A stretch of 8,347 bases of DNA from Chitinophagaceae bacterium (GCA_003509845.1 DOMR01000213.1:3721-12067); one strand, 5' to 3'; positions 1 through 6,025 are shown, counted from the first letter of the stretch. Translations and numbers: made by a program. The notes: generated from the letters alone by a model not told the origin.

Positions 1-29
1 TTTTTGTTTTTAGATGGGTTAGTAAATAC

Positions 30-59
30 GGCCGCACTTTCTAGTGTGGCCCTTTTTTT
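30..59 (+). terminator. Rho-independent terminator of an upstream gene
   Basis: The arms GGCCGCACT (30-38) and AGTGTGGCC (43-51) form a 9-bp stem with one G-U wobble around a TTCT loop. A run of seven T follows at 53-59. The T-run is on the right, so it ends transcription coming from the left edge. The gene it serves lies outside the window. Short open stretches end at TAG 11-13 and at TAG 42-44 in different frames, and I cannot say which, if either, is its true end. The hairpin also separates lgt from upstream transcription. Confidence 0.85.
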
Positions 60-82
60 ATACTTAAATCAAATATTCTAAG

Positions 83-90
83 TAACATTG
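83..90 (+). promoter_or_regulatory. Possible weak -7 promoter element for lgt-yajQ
   Basis: TAACATTG matches the Bacteroidetes -7 consensus TAnnTTTG except at one position and lies 22 bases before the lgt start. No clear TTG -33 element stands at the usual distance. The upstream terminator at 30-59 means lgt needs its own promoter in the short stretch 60-112, which is the main reason to record this weak match. Confidence 0.3.
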
Positions 91-112
91 TAAACTATAA
101 TCATAATCAAGC

Positions 113-1273
113 ATGTATCCCAATCTGTATTATTTAATTGACGATTTATTTGGTGTAAAATTAAACGGACTTAGACTCGTCAATTCATTTGGATTTTTTG
201 TAGCTATAGCTTTTGTGGCCTCAGGGTTCGTTTTATATTCCGAATTAAAACGCAAGGAATCCTTGGGGGAGTTTACATCTACGGAGGAATCAATTATTAT
301 TGGGGCACCTGCTAGTTTGAGTGAATTATTAACCAGTTTTTTCTTTGGATTTTTATTTGGTTACAAAATAATTGGGGCATTTACCATAGCGGATGCTTTA
401 AATAATACGCAGGCTTTTATTTTATCCCTGCAAGGTAATATGGGTGCAGGTATTTTGGTTGGCGCAATTTTGGCATATTTGAAATGGAAGGAAAAAGACA
501 AAGAAAAATTAGCAAAGCCAGAAACGCGCAAACTATTGCTGTGGCCGCATGACAGAGTAGGTGATATAGTTTTGCAAGCAGCCTTATGGGGATTTTTGGG
601 TGCGAAAATTTTTCACAATTTGGAGAATTTAGATGAGTTGATGCTTGATCCTTGGGGGTCATTAATTTCATTCAGCGGACTTACTTTTTATGGTGGATTA
701 ATATTGGCAACTATTGCAATTATCGTATTTATTCGTAAATATAATATGCGCGTGATTCATTTTGCAGATGCGATGGCACCCACCATGTTATTTGCTTATG
801 CAGCAGGTCGAATTGGATGTCATATTAGCGGTGATGGTGATTGGGGAATTGTTAATTCAGCACCTAATCCTTTTGTATGGTTACCAGATTGGATGTGGTC
901 CTATCAATATCCGCATAATGTGGTAAATGCAGGCGTGTCCATTCCGGGATGTGTTGGAAATTATTGTAACCAATTACCTGAGGGCGTTTATCCAACTACT
1001 TTTTATGAAGTAATTATAATGTTCCTATTGTTTTTGATTGTATGGATGGTTCGGAAAAAAATAACGCAACCAGGAATCATCACAGGGATCTATTTCATTT
1101 TTGCTGGGGGCGAACGTTTCTTTATTGAGAAGATAAGGGTGAACAATAAATATACCTTTTTACCTTTTCAACCAACACAAGCTGAATTAATATCAGTTAT
1201 TTTAATTATATTAGGTATTGTATTTTTAGTGAAATCAAAAAGCTGGTTCCCTAAAAAAATTCAAAAATCTTAA
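113..1273 (+). CDS. lgt: Prolipoprotein diacylglyceryl transferase (Lgt), long Bacteroidetes type
   Basis: This inner-membrane enzyme moves a diacylglyceryl group from phosphatidylglycerol to the lipobox cysteine of prolipoproteins, the first step of lipoprotein maturation. The 386-residue protein has several hydrophobic segments (about 24-43, 73-93, 103-122, 188-207, 301-314, 322-332 and 357-374). The Lgt signature is present as GRIGCHISGDGDWG at 232-245, with R233 at the place of the essential E. coli Arg143. YPTTFYE lies at 293-299, and GERFFIEKIR at 333-342 carries the second conserved arginine region. The E. coli motif with His103 appears here as GLTFYGG (189-195), with Tyr193 in the His place. 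The protein is about 95 residues longer than E. coli Lgt. The extra length lies in a charged loop around 123-150 and a loop at 265-292 with Cys280 and Cys285. The start gives the usual MYPNLYYL opening of this group; no Shine-Dalgarno is seen. yajQ follows after 10 bases. Its products would include the lipoprotein amidase encoded further right. Confidence 0.95.
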   Translation: MYPNLYYLIDDLFGVKLNGLRLVNSFGFFVAIAFVASGFVLYSELKRKESLGEFTSTEESIIIGAPASLSELLTSFFFGFLFGYKIIGAFTIADALNNTQAFILSLQGNMGAGILVGAILAYLKWKEKDKEKLAKPETRKLLLWPHDRVGDIVLQAALWGFLGAKIFHNLENLDELMLDPWGSLISFSGLTFYGGLILATIAIIVFIRKYNMRVIHFADAMAPTMLFAYAAGRIGCHISGDGDWGIVNSAPNPFVWLPDWMWSYQYPHNVVNAGVSIPGCVGNYCNQLPEGVYPTTFYEVIIMFLLFLIVWMVRKKITQPGIITGIYFIFAGGERFFIEKIRVNNKYTFLPFQPTQAELISVILIILGIVFLVKSKSWFPKKIQKS

Positions 1274-1283
1274 ATTATATATT

Positions 1284-1772
1284 ATGCCATCCTTTGACAT
1301 TGCGAGTTCCGTTGATATTCAGACCTTAGATAATGCGATTAATATTGTAAAAAAAGAAATCACCAATCGATTTGATTTTAAAGGCAATCATGTGGTGATT
1401 GATTTAAACAAAAAAGAATACGTGATTAAAATGGAATCTGAATCAGACATGAAAATTCAACAAATTATTGATGTGGTTATAAGTCGTTCCATGAAACAAG
1501 GCATTGATCCTTCGGCTTTTGATTTTTCAAAAGATGCCTATCCGAGCGGTAAAATTTTCAAAAAGGATGTCACTGTTCGTAATGGCTTAAAACAAGAAGA
1601 CGCCAAAAAGGTGGTAAAGTTGATCAAGGAGAGTGGTTTAAAGGTACAGGCAGCTATAATGGATGATATTGTTCGCGTAACAGGTAAGAAAATTGATGAT
1701 TTACAGGATGTTATAGCGGCCTGTAGAGCTGGTAACCTGGGATTACCGCTTCAGTATATCAATATGAAGTAA
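1284..1772 (+). CDS. yajQ: YajQ family nucleotide-binding protein
   Basis: The protein is a small cytoplasmic member of the YajQ (UPF0234) family, whose proteins have two ferredoxin-like folds. Some proteobacterial members bind cyclic di-GMP and act with transcription factors. At 162 residues it has the normal family length. Family hallmarks are MPSFDIASSVD at the start, TNRFDFKG near 27-34, the central SGKIFKKDVTVRNG, QEDAKKVVKLIKESGLKVQAAI, and the end motif VTGKKIDDLQDVI. It starts 10 bases after the lgt stop, so the two are probably one transcript. The role in Bacteroidetes is not settled: these bacteria usually have few cyclic di-GMP enzymes, so the ligand here may be different. The family call is very secure; the ligand is not. 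Confidence 0.95.
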   Translation: MPSFDIASSVDIQTLDNAINIVKKEITNRFDFKGNHVVIDLNKKEYVIKMESESDMKIQQIIDVVISRSMKQGIDPSAFDFSKDAYPSGKIFKKDVTVRNGLKQEDAKKVVKLIKESGLKVQAAIMDDIVRVTGKKIDDLQDVIAACRAGNLGLPLQYINMK

Positions 1773-1787
1773 TTGTCGTTAGGCCTT

Positions 1788-1811
1788 TTTAGCCGCTAAA
1801 ATTTGGCTAAA
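1788..1811. repeat. 7-bp inverted repeat between yajQ and rpmE2
   Basis: TTTAGCC (1788-1794) and GGCTAAA (1805-1811) are perfect inverted copies around a 10-base spacer. No T-run follows, so this is a poor terminator for yajQ. The right arm lies directly after the likely -33 element of the rpmE2 promoter. A second small inverted repeat, AAACC/GGTTT (1809-1813 and 1817-1821), continues into the promoter spacer. Together these could be an operator, or just a chance structure. Confidence 0.35.
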
Positions 1812-1833
1812 CCCTTGGTTTTACCTAAATTTG
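1802..1833 (+). promoter_or_regulatory. Bacteroidetes-type promoter of rpmE2
   Basis: TTTG (1802-1805) and TAAATTTG (1826-1833) match the -33 and -7 elements of the Bacteroidetes housekeeping promoter, TTTG and TAnnTTTG, with a 20-base spacer in the normal range. Transcription would start near 1839, giving a leader of about 50 bases before rpmE2. This is the best promoter match in the window. Confidence 0.7.
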
Positions 1834-1850
1834 CAACCTATTTAATAAAT

Positions 1851-1870
1851 TGTACGGCAAAAACCGTGCA
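1851..1870 (+). promoter_or_regulatory. Hairpin in the rpmE2 mRNA leader
   Basis: TGTACGG (1851-1857) and CCGTGCA (1864-1870) pair over 7 bp, including one U-G wobble, around a CAAAAA loop. The structure lies inside the predicted 50-base leader and ends 19 bases before the start codon. Leaders of ribosomal-protein genes often bind the protein they encode, and L31 leader motifs are known from other phyla. I do not recognise this one as any of them, so an autoregulatory role is inference. Confidence 0.4.
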
Positions 1871-1889
1871 TCCTTAAAAATCATATATA

Positions 1890-2141
1890 ATGAAACAAGG
1901 TATCCATCCAGAATCGTATCGTTTTGTAGTGTTCAAGGACATGAGTAACGGTACCTCTTTTTTAGGTAAATCTTCAGCGCAAACTAAAGAAACCATTTTA
2001 TTTGAAGACGGAAATGAATATCCAGTCATCAAATTGGAGATTTCAAACACTTCACATCCTTTTTACACTGGTAAAAACATGTTAGTGGACACAGCTGGAC
2101 GTATTGATAAATTCAATAAGCGTTACGCTAAGAAAAAATAA
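1890..2141 (+). CDS. rpmE2: 50S ribosomal protein L31, type B (zinc-independent)
   Basis: L31 bridges the two ribosomal subunits. The 83-residue protein shows the type B signature: MKQGIHPESYRFVVFKDMS at the start, YPVIKLEISNTSHPFYTGK at about 50-68, and VDTAGRIDKFNKRY near the end. It contains no cysteine, so it lacks the zinc-binding residues of type A L31. In many bacteria type B L31 is a paralogue induced by zinc shortage, whereas many Bacteroidetes carry only this form; the window cannot show which applies. It stands alone between its own promoter and leader hairpin and a strong terminator, so it is probably a single-gene transcript. Confidence 0.97.
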   Translation: MKQGIHPESYRFVVFKDMSNGTSFLGKSSAQTKETILFEDGNEYPVIKLEISNTSHPFYTGKNMLVDTAGRIDKFNKRYAKKK

Positions 2142-2176
2142 AATAGCCCATTAAAAAGCTTTTTTTATAAATTATT

Positions 2177-2210
2177 AAACCCTTTCTTACATAGTAAGAG
2201 AGGGTTTTTT
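2177..2210 (+). terminator. Strong rho-independent terminator after rpmE2
   Basis: AAACCCTTTCTTAC (2177-2190) and GTAAGAGAGGGTTT (2194-2207) pair over 14 bp with a single U-G wobble and a three-base ATA loop. The T-run continues to 2210. It lies 36 bases after the rpmE2 stop and closes that transcript. Confidence 0.92.
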
Positions 2211-2232
2211 GTCATTAATTAGCTTTTTGTTT

Positions 2233-2268
2233 ATAGGGTGAATAGGGTTAAATGGTTGGTTCATTGGT
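2233..2268. repeat. Short direct repeats in the bshB1 upstream region
   Basis: ATAGGGT occurs twice with a 9-base period (2233-2239 and 2242-2248). TTGGT then occurs twice with an 8-base period (2256-2260 and 2264-2268). They lie between the rpmE2 terminator and the bshB1 promoter, outside any gene. They could be binding sites for a regulator or remnants of slippage; the copies are too short to decide. Confidence 0.3.
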
Positions 2269-2279
2269 ATTATAACAAT

Positions 2280-2326
2280 TTCAAAGTTTTGTATACGATT
2301 GCTTTATATGATGGCGTAACTTTGAA
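2280..2326. promoter_or_regulatory. bshB1 promoter with a 9-bp inverted repeat across it
   Basis: TAACTTTG (2317-2324) is a full match to the Bacteroidetes -7 element TAnnTTTG and ends 18 bases before the bshB1 start, which leaves a leader of only about 12 bases. A -33 TTG is not at the best distance: TTTG 2288-2291 is 25 bases away and TTG 2299-2301 is 15 bases away. TTCAAAGTT (2280-2288) and AACTTTGAA (2318-2326) are perfect inverted copies that bracket the promoter, the right copy covering most of the -7 element. A protein binding both would block the promoter, but no regulator gene is nearby. Confidence 0.5.
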
Positions 2327-2342
2327 TACAATTTAAAGAAAA

Positions 2343-3062
2343 ATGCAAAAACTAGATATACTTGCTTTTGGTGCACATCCGGATGATGTAGAACTAGGTT
2401 GTGGTGGAACGCTTTTATCATCTGTTGCCCAAGGTAAAAAAGTGGGCATTATCGATTTAACCAAAGGGGAACTAGGAACCCGTGGGAATAGTTCGCAACG
2501 ATTAAAGGAGGCGCAATTGGCAAGTCAAATTATTGGTGCAGCCGTTCGCGAAAATTTAGGGATGCCTGATGGATTTTTTGAAAATAACAAAGAAAATCAA
2601 TTTGCGATTATTGAAATAATTCGTTGTTACCAACCTACTATTATTTTATGTAATGCTGTGGATGATCGACATCCTGATCATGCACGTGCAGCACAGTTGG
2701 TGGAGACGGCTTCATTTTTATCGGGCTTGGTAAAAATACAAAGTACCCACAATGGCCAAGTGCAAACAGCTTGGAGACCCAATCAAGTGTTTCATTATAT
2801 ACAATCAAAGTCATTAGCACCTAATTTTGTCGTGGATATAAGTGCTTTTATGGATAAGAAAATGGAATCCATTATGGCCCATGCTTCTCAATTTTATGAT
2901 CCAAATTCAACGGAACCAGAAACATTTATTTCAGGTGCTGCATTCATTGAATTTATAAAAAGCAGGGCCAAGGAGTTAGGCCACCAAATTGGAGTGGAAT
3001 ATGCAGAAGGATTTATAACGCAAAAGTTGTTGGGGTTGCGTAATTTTGATTCAATAATTTAA
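2343..3062 (+). CDS. bshB1: Bacillithiol biosynthesis deacetylase BshB1
   Basis: This zinc enzyme of the LmbE/PIG-L fold removes the acetyl group from N-acetylglucosaminyl-L-malate. The product GlcN-malate then receives cysteine from BshC to give bacillithiol, the cytoplasmic redox thiol of many Firmicutes and Bacteroidetes. Seen in the 239 residues: AHPDDVE at 11-17, with His12 and Asp15 as zinc ligands and Asp14 as the likely catalytic base; TKGELGTRG at 40-48; and DDRHPDH at 107-113, whose His113 is the third zinc ligand. SGLVKI (127-132) and LAPNFVVDIS near 158-167 are typical of BshB1 rather than of mycothiol or lincomycin-type deacetylases. The start lies 18 bases after a -7 element, and there is no Shine-Dalgarno. 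aguB follows after 10 bases on the same strand, so the gene probably heads an operon with the putrescine genes. bshA and bshC are not in the window. Confidence 0.92.
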   Translation: MQKLDILAFGAHPDDVELGCGGTLLSSVAQGKKVGIIDLTKGELGTRGNSSQRLKEAQLASQIIGAAVRENLGMPDGFFENNKENQFAIIEIIRCYQPTIILCNAVDDRHPDHARAAQLVETASFLSGLVKIQSTHNGQVQTAWRPNQVFHYIQSKSLAPNFVVDISAFMDKKMESIMAHASQFYDPNSTEPETFISGAAFIEFIKSRAKELGHQIGVEYAEGFITQKLLGLRNFDSII

Positions 3063-3072
3063 TTCATTTTAT

Positions 3073-3951
3073 ATGGCAATCGTAAAAGTAGGAATTATAC
3101 AAATGTCTTGTGATGCAGATAAAACTGTGAACAACCAAAAGGCAATTGAAAAAATTAGGGAAGTTGCAAAACAGGGCGCCCAAGTTATTTGTTTACAAGA
3201 ATTATTTTCTTCTTTATATTTTTGTGATGTTGAATCCTATGATAACTTTAAATTAGCAGAACCTATACCAGGAGAAACCTCTAATACTTTAGCTTCATTG
3301 GCAAAAGAATTAGGCGTAGTGATTATTGCCTCCTTATTTGAAAAAAGAGCGGAAGGACTTTATCACAATACAACAGCGGTTTTAGATGCAGATGGTGCTT
3401 ATTTAGGTAAGTATCGTAAAATGCATATCCCTGATGATCCTTCTTATTATGAAAAATTTTATTTTACACCAGGTGATTTAGGCTATAAAGTTTTCAAAAC
3501 AAAGTTTGCAACCATTGGCGTTTTAATATGTTGGGATCAATGGTATCCGGAAGCGGCACGTATTACGAGTTTAATGGGTGCGGAAATGTTATTTTATCCA
3601 ACCGCCATTGGTTGGGCAACATCGCAGGATGACGCAACCAACACGGAACAATATAATGCTTGGCAAACCATACAACGCAGTCATGCAGTTGCGAATGGTG
3701 TACCAGTAATTAGTGTGAATAGGGTTGGGTTAGAGCAAGCAGGTGCAATGAAATTTTGGGGCGGTTCCTTTGTCAGTAATCCATTTGGAACCTTACTTTA
3801 TAAAGCATCTCATGACAATGAAGAAGTTGCGGTGATAGATATTGACACGGAAAAATCGGACAGTTATCGAACGCATTGGCCGTTTTTACGTGACCGTCGT
3901 ATTGATTCCTATGAACCCATTACTAAACGATATATTGATGATGCAGAATAA
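3073..3951 (+). CDS. aguB: N-carbamoylputrescine amidase (AguB, nitrilase family)
   Basis: The enzyme hydrolyses N-carbamoylputrescine to putrescine, CO2 and ammonia in the cytoplasm, the last step of the agmatine route. The 292 residues form one carbon-nitrogen hydrolase domain with the expected catalytic set: Glu43 in LQELF, Lys116 in YRKMHIP, and the nucleophile Cys153 in LICWDQWYPEAAR. Glu127 in YYEKFYF fits the additional conserved glutamate. DDPSYYEKFYFTPGD (121-135) and the end THWPFLRDRRIDSY (267-280) are typical of AguB rather than of other nitrilase-family amidases. The neighbour aguA makes its substrate, which supports the call strongly. It follows bshB1 after 10 bases, and no separate promoter is visible. 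The arginine decarboxylase that would supply agmatine is not in the window. Confidence 0.95.
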   Translation: MAIVKVGIIQMSCDADKTVNNQKAIEKIREVAKQGAQVICLQELFSSLYFCDVESYDNFKLAEPIPGETSNTLASLAKELGVVIIASLFEKRAEGLYHNTTAVLDADGAYLGKYRKMHIPDDPSYYEKFYFTPGDLGYKVFKTKFATIGVLICWDQWYPEAARITSLMGAEMLFYPTAIGWATSQDDATNTEQYNAWQTIQRSHAVANGVPVISVNRVGLEQAGAMKFWGGSFVSNPFGTLLYKASHDNEEVAVIDIDTEKSDSYRTHWPFLRDRRIDSYEPITKRYIDDAE

Positions 3952-3973
3952 TCATTTAAATGAATTAAGGAAA

Positions 3974-5026
3974 ATGGGTGATGGAGTAACGCCAAAATCA
4001 ATGGGCTATTATTTTCCTGCCGAATTTGCAAAACATGATGCAATTTGGTTAACCTGGCCACATAAGGAGGAAAGCTGGCCTGGTAAAATTGCAAGTATTT
4101 ATCCATCCTATACGGAGTTTGTTAAAGTTGTTGCGCTGACGGAACGTGTTTGTATTAATGTCGTTGATGAAAAAATGCGCAACTCTGCAAATAAAATGTT
4201 GCAATTGGCAGGTGTTGATTTAACTAAAGTAACTTTTTATTTACATCCTTCCAATGATGCTTGGTGTCGGGATCATGGACCTTCCTTTTTAATCCGCAAT
4301 CATCCTGAAGATAAAAAAGCAATTGTTGATTGGAATATTAATGCATGGGGTGGCAAATATCCACCGTATGATTTGGATGATGTAATGCCAACAAATATTG
4401 CGAAGGCATTAAATTTACCTGTTTTTTATCCGAAAATAATTATGGAAGGAGGCTCGGTTGATTTTAATGGCGCTGGTACTATAATGACCTCAAAATCATG
4501 TTTGTTAAACCCCAATAGAAATCCGCATTTAAATCAATCACAAATTGAAAAATATTTATGTGATTATTATGGGATGGATCAGGTGCTAATGGTATCTGAT
4601 GGTATTGTAGGAGATGATACCGATGGACACATCGATGATACGGTTCGTTTTGTTAATGAGGATACCGTTATTACAGTCATTGAAGATAACGTGTTGTCAG
4701 AAAATCATGAACTATTACAACAAAACTTGAAGGAGCTCAAACAAATGCGTTTGTTGAATGGTAAACAATTAAATATTGTAGAATTGCCAATGCCTGCAGA
4801 TGTTATTTATGAAGATCAAATGCTCCCAGCATCTTATGCTAATTTTTACATTAGTAATGGGCATATTATTGTACCTACTTTTAGATGTAATAAGGATGAT
4901 AAAGCAATGCAAATAATACAATCCTGTTTTCCAACACGACAAGTAGTTGGGATTGATTCAACGGATATTATTTGGGGCTTGGGAAGTTTTCATTGCCTAA
5001 GTCAGCAAGAGCCAAGTGTGGATTAA
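3974..5026 (+). CDS. aguA: Agmatine deiminase (AguA)
   Basis: The enzyme hydrolyses agmatine to N-carbamoylputrescine and ammonia and feeds AguB, encoded directly upstream. It belongs to the peptidyl-arginine-deiminase-like guanidino-group-modifying fold. From the chosen start it has 350 residues, a normal length. Motifs seen: WPHKEESWPGK (28-38), WCRDHGP (97-103), EGGSVDFNG (158-166), DGHIDDTVRFVN (217-228), and GLGSFHCLSQQEP (335-347) with the nucleophile Cys341. His219 and Asp221 fit the other catalytic positions. The start is uncertain. The frame stays open to a TTG at 3842 inside aguB, and ATG codons at 3938 and 3941 would overlap the aguB end. I chose ATG 3974 because AAGGA lies just before it, conserved sequence begins near residue 6, and the earlier part reads like a shadow of aguB. 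ATG 4001 is a shorter alternative. Confidence 0.93.
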   Translation: MGDGVTPKSMGYYFPAEFAKHDAIWLTWPHKEESWPGKIASIYPSYTEFVKVVALTERVCINVVDEKMRNSANKMLQLAGVDLTKVTFYLHPSNDAWCRDHGPSFLIRNHPEDKKAIVDWNINAWGGKYPPYDLDDVMPTNIAKALNLPVFYPKIIMEGGSVDFNGAGTIMTSKSCLLNPNRNPHLNQSQIEKYLCDYYGMDQVLMVSDGIVGDDTDGHIDDTVRFVNEDTVITVIEDNVLSENHELLQQNLKELKQMRLLNGKQLNIVELPMPADVIYEDQMLPASYANFYISNGHIIVPTFRCNKDDKAMQIIQSCFPTRQVVGIDSTDIIWGLGSFHCLSQQEPSVD

Positions 5027-5078
5027 TATTAGCTAATAAACATTTTTTGTATTCAAATATAAATAGATGTAATATCTA
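5027..5078. repeat. Two small palindromes between aguA and the amidase gene
   Basis: TATTAGCTAATA (5027-5038) is a perfect 12-bp palindrome starting at the base after the aguA stop, followed by six T at 5043-5048. With only A-T pairs in the usable stem it would be a weak terminator at best. TAGAT (5064-5068) and ATCTA (5074-5078) form a second 5-bp inverted repeat. No clear TAnnTTTG promoter is visible in the 114-base gap, so it is open whether the amidase has its own transcript. Confidence 0.25.
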
Positions 5079-5140
5079 GGAAAATTTTATCAAAACTTTC
5101 AAAGAATCAAAATCATTACAGATCAATATTATCTATCCAT

Positions 5141-5977
5141 ATGAAAAATAAATTTTCGAAATTATATTTTGCTTTAATTATATTCTCAGTTATCGCTTTA
5201 TTTGCCTGTTCTAATTTCCAATATGCTAAAACAAATAGTTTTTACAAAGCAAGAGCTAAGGAACTAGTTGCTATTTTAAAATCAAATCCTGGGATTCAGA
5301 CCGTTGATTCATTAGCAAAAGCAGCGCAGTGGGTGGGTACCACTAATTTTGATTTGCGTAAACCTAATTTTGTGATCATTCATCATACTGCGCAAAATTC
5401 TTGTGAACAAACTTTACAAACATTTACATTGGAACGTAGCAAAGTGAGTGCGCATTATGTGATATGTAAGGATGGCACTATACATCATATGTTGAATGAT
5501 TATTTCAGGGCTTGGCATGGAGGCATCGCAAAATGGGGAAATAATACAGATATAAATTCAAGTTCTATAGGTATTGAATTGGATAACAACGGGTTTGAAC
5601 CTTTTGATTCCGCGCAAATAAATAGTTTGGTTTCTTTGTTAGATAAATTAAAAAGGTCATATAATATTCCTGATGCCAATTTTATTGGTCATGGAGATAT
5701 TGCACCAAAACGTAAAGTGGATCCTAATATCAATTTTCCTTGGCAACTATTAGCGACCAAAGGATTTGGGGCTTGGTTTAATCCGGATGCCACCATACAA
5801 TTACCTACTGGTATATCTATTCCTCTAGCGCTTAATTTAGTGGGGTATGATATTAAGGATACCACAGCTGCTAAGTTGGCTTTTAAGCGTCATTTTAGAC
5901 AGGATAGTTCCGCTATTATGAATGAACAAGACCTTTCTGTTTTAGCGCAATTATTATTAAATAAAGTACAAAAATAA
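5141..5977 (+). CDS. Lipoprotein N-acetylmuramoyl-L-alanine amidase, AmiD-like
   Basis: The predicted enzyme cuts the bond between N-acetylmuramic acid and L-alanine in peptidoglycan or its fragments. It has a basic start, a hydrophobic stretch at about 8-22 and a lipobox-like LFAC ending in Cys23, so it should be a lipid-anchored envelope protein; Phe at -2 is less usual. The Amidase_2 domain covers about 73-205. Expected zinc ligands are His81 in VIIHHTA, His184 in GHGDIAP and Asp194 in RKVDP. Glu146 in IGIELDNN and Lys192 fit the conserved catalytic positions of AmiD. Residues about 230-276, with LNLVGYDIKDTTAAKLAFKR and a final helix, resemble the small peptidoglycan-binding helical domain that ends AmiD proteins. 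The start gives a good signal peptide. A role in peptidoglycan recycling or remodelling is known for the family; the exact substrate is not shown. Confidence 0.88.
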   Translation: MKNKFSKLYFALIIFSVIALFACSNFQYAKTNSFYKARAKELVAILKSNPGIQTVDSLAKAAQWVGTTNFDLRKPNFVIIHHTAQNSCEQTLQTFTLERSKVSAHYVICKDGTIHHMLNDYFRAWHGGIAKWGNNTDINSSSIGIELDNNGFEPFDSAQINSLVSLLDKLKRSYNIPDANFIGHGDIAPKRKVDPNINFPWQLLATKGFGAWFNPDATIQLPTGISIPLALNLVGYDIKDTTAAKLAFKRHFRQDSSAIMNEQDLSVLAQLLLNKVQK

Positions 5978-5986
5978 ATTTTTATA

Positions 5987-6000
5987 CTAACAATTGTTAG
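5987..6000. promoter_or_regulatory. Perfect 14-bp palindrome, candidate operator
   Basis: CTAACAATTGTTAG is identical on both strands. It lies 9 bases after the amidase stop and 24 bases before the acyl-CoA dehydrogenase start. Its TTG at 5994-5996 could also serve as a -33 element. No T-run follows, and the centre leaves no loop, so a terminator is unlikely. Its form suits a dimeric regulator such as a TetR-family protein, many of which control acyl-CoA metabolism, but no regulator is encoded here. Confidence 0.45.
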
Positions 6001-6008
6001 CGTAAATT

Positions 6009-6025
6009 TATACAAACTTTGTATA
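6009..6025. promoter_or_regulatory. Second palindrome overlapping the acyl-CoA dehydrogenase start
   Basis: TATACAAA (6009-6016) and TTTGTATA (6018-6025) are perfect inverted 8-bp arms around one C, and the last base is the A of the start codon. AAACTTTG (6014-6021) inside it is one base off the -7 element TAnnTTTG. If it were the real promoter, the mRNA would be almost leaderless. The sequence may act as an operator or as an mRNA structure at the start site. Confidence 0.4.

Noticed and set aside
417..671. Open frames on the - strand under lgt, aguA and the acyl-CoA dehydrogenase gene, and similar shadows
   Set aside because: They lie antisense to well-recognised genes, show no family motifs and have no promoter or start signals.
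2153..2164. AAAAAGCTTTTT palindrome after rpmE2, as a terminator
   Set aside because: It has no loop and only two G-C pairs; the 14-bp hairpin at 2177-2210 just downstream is a far better terminator.
2252..2275. Seven-codon ORF (MVGSLVL) upstream of bshB1, as a leader peptide
   Set aside because: It lies upstream of the predicted bshB1 promoter, has no ribosome binding site and no attenuator structure; chance is enough.
3842..3973. Longer aguA reading frame starting at TTG 3842
   Set aside because: It lies inside aguB, starts with a rare codon and adds residues not expected in agmatine deiminases; conserved sequence starts after 3974.
5046..5054. TTTGTAT-type sequence shared by the upstream regions of the amidase (5046), bshB1 (2288) and acyl-CoA dehydrogenase (6018) genes, as a common operator
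   Set aside because: The same 8-mer TTTGTATA also occurs inside yggS near 7497, and such words are common at this base composition; the flanks do not agree.
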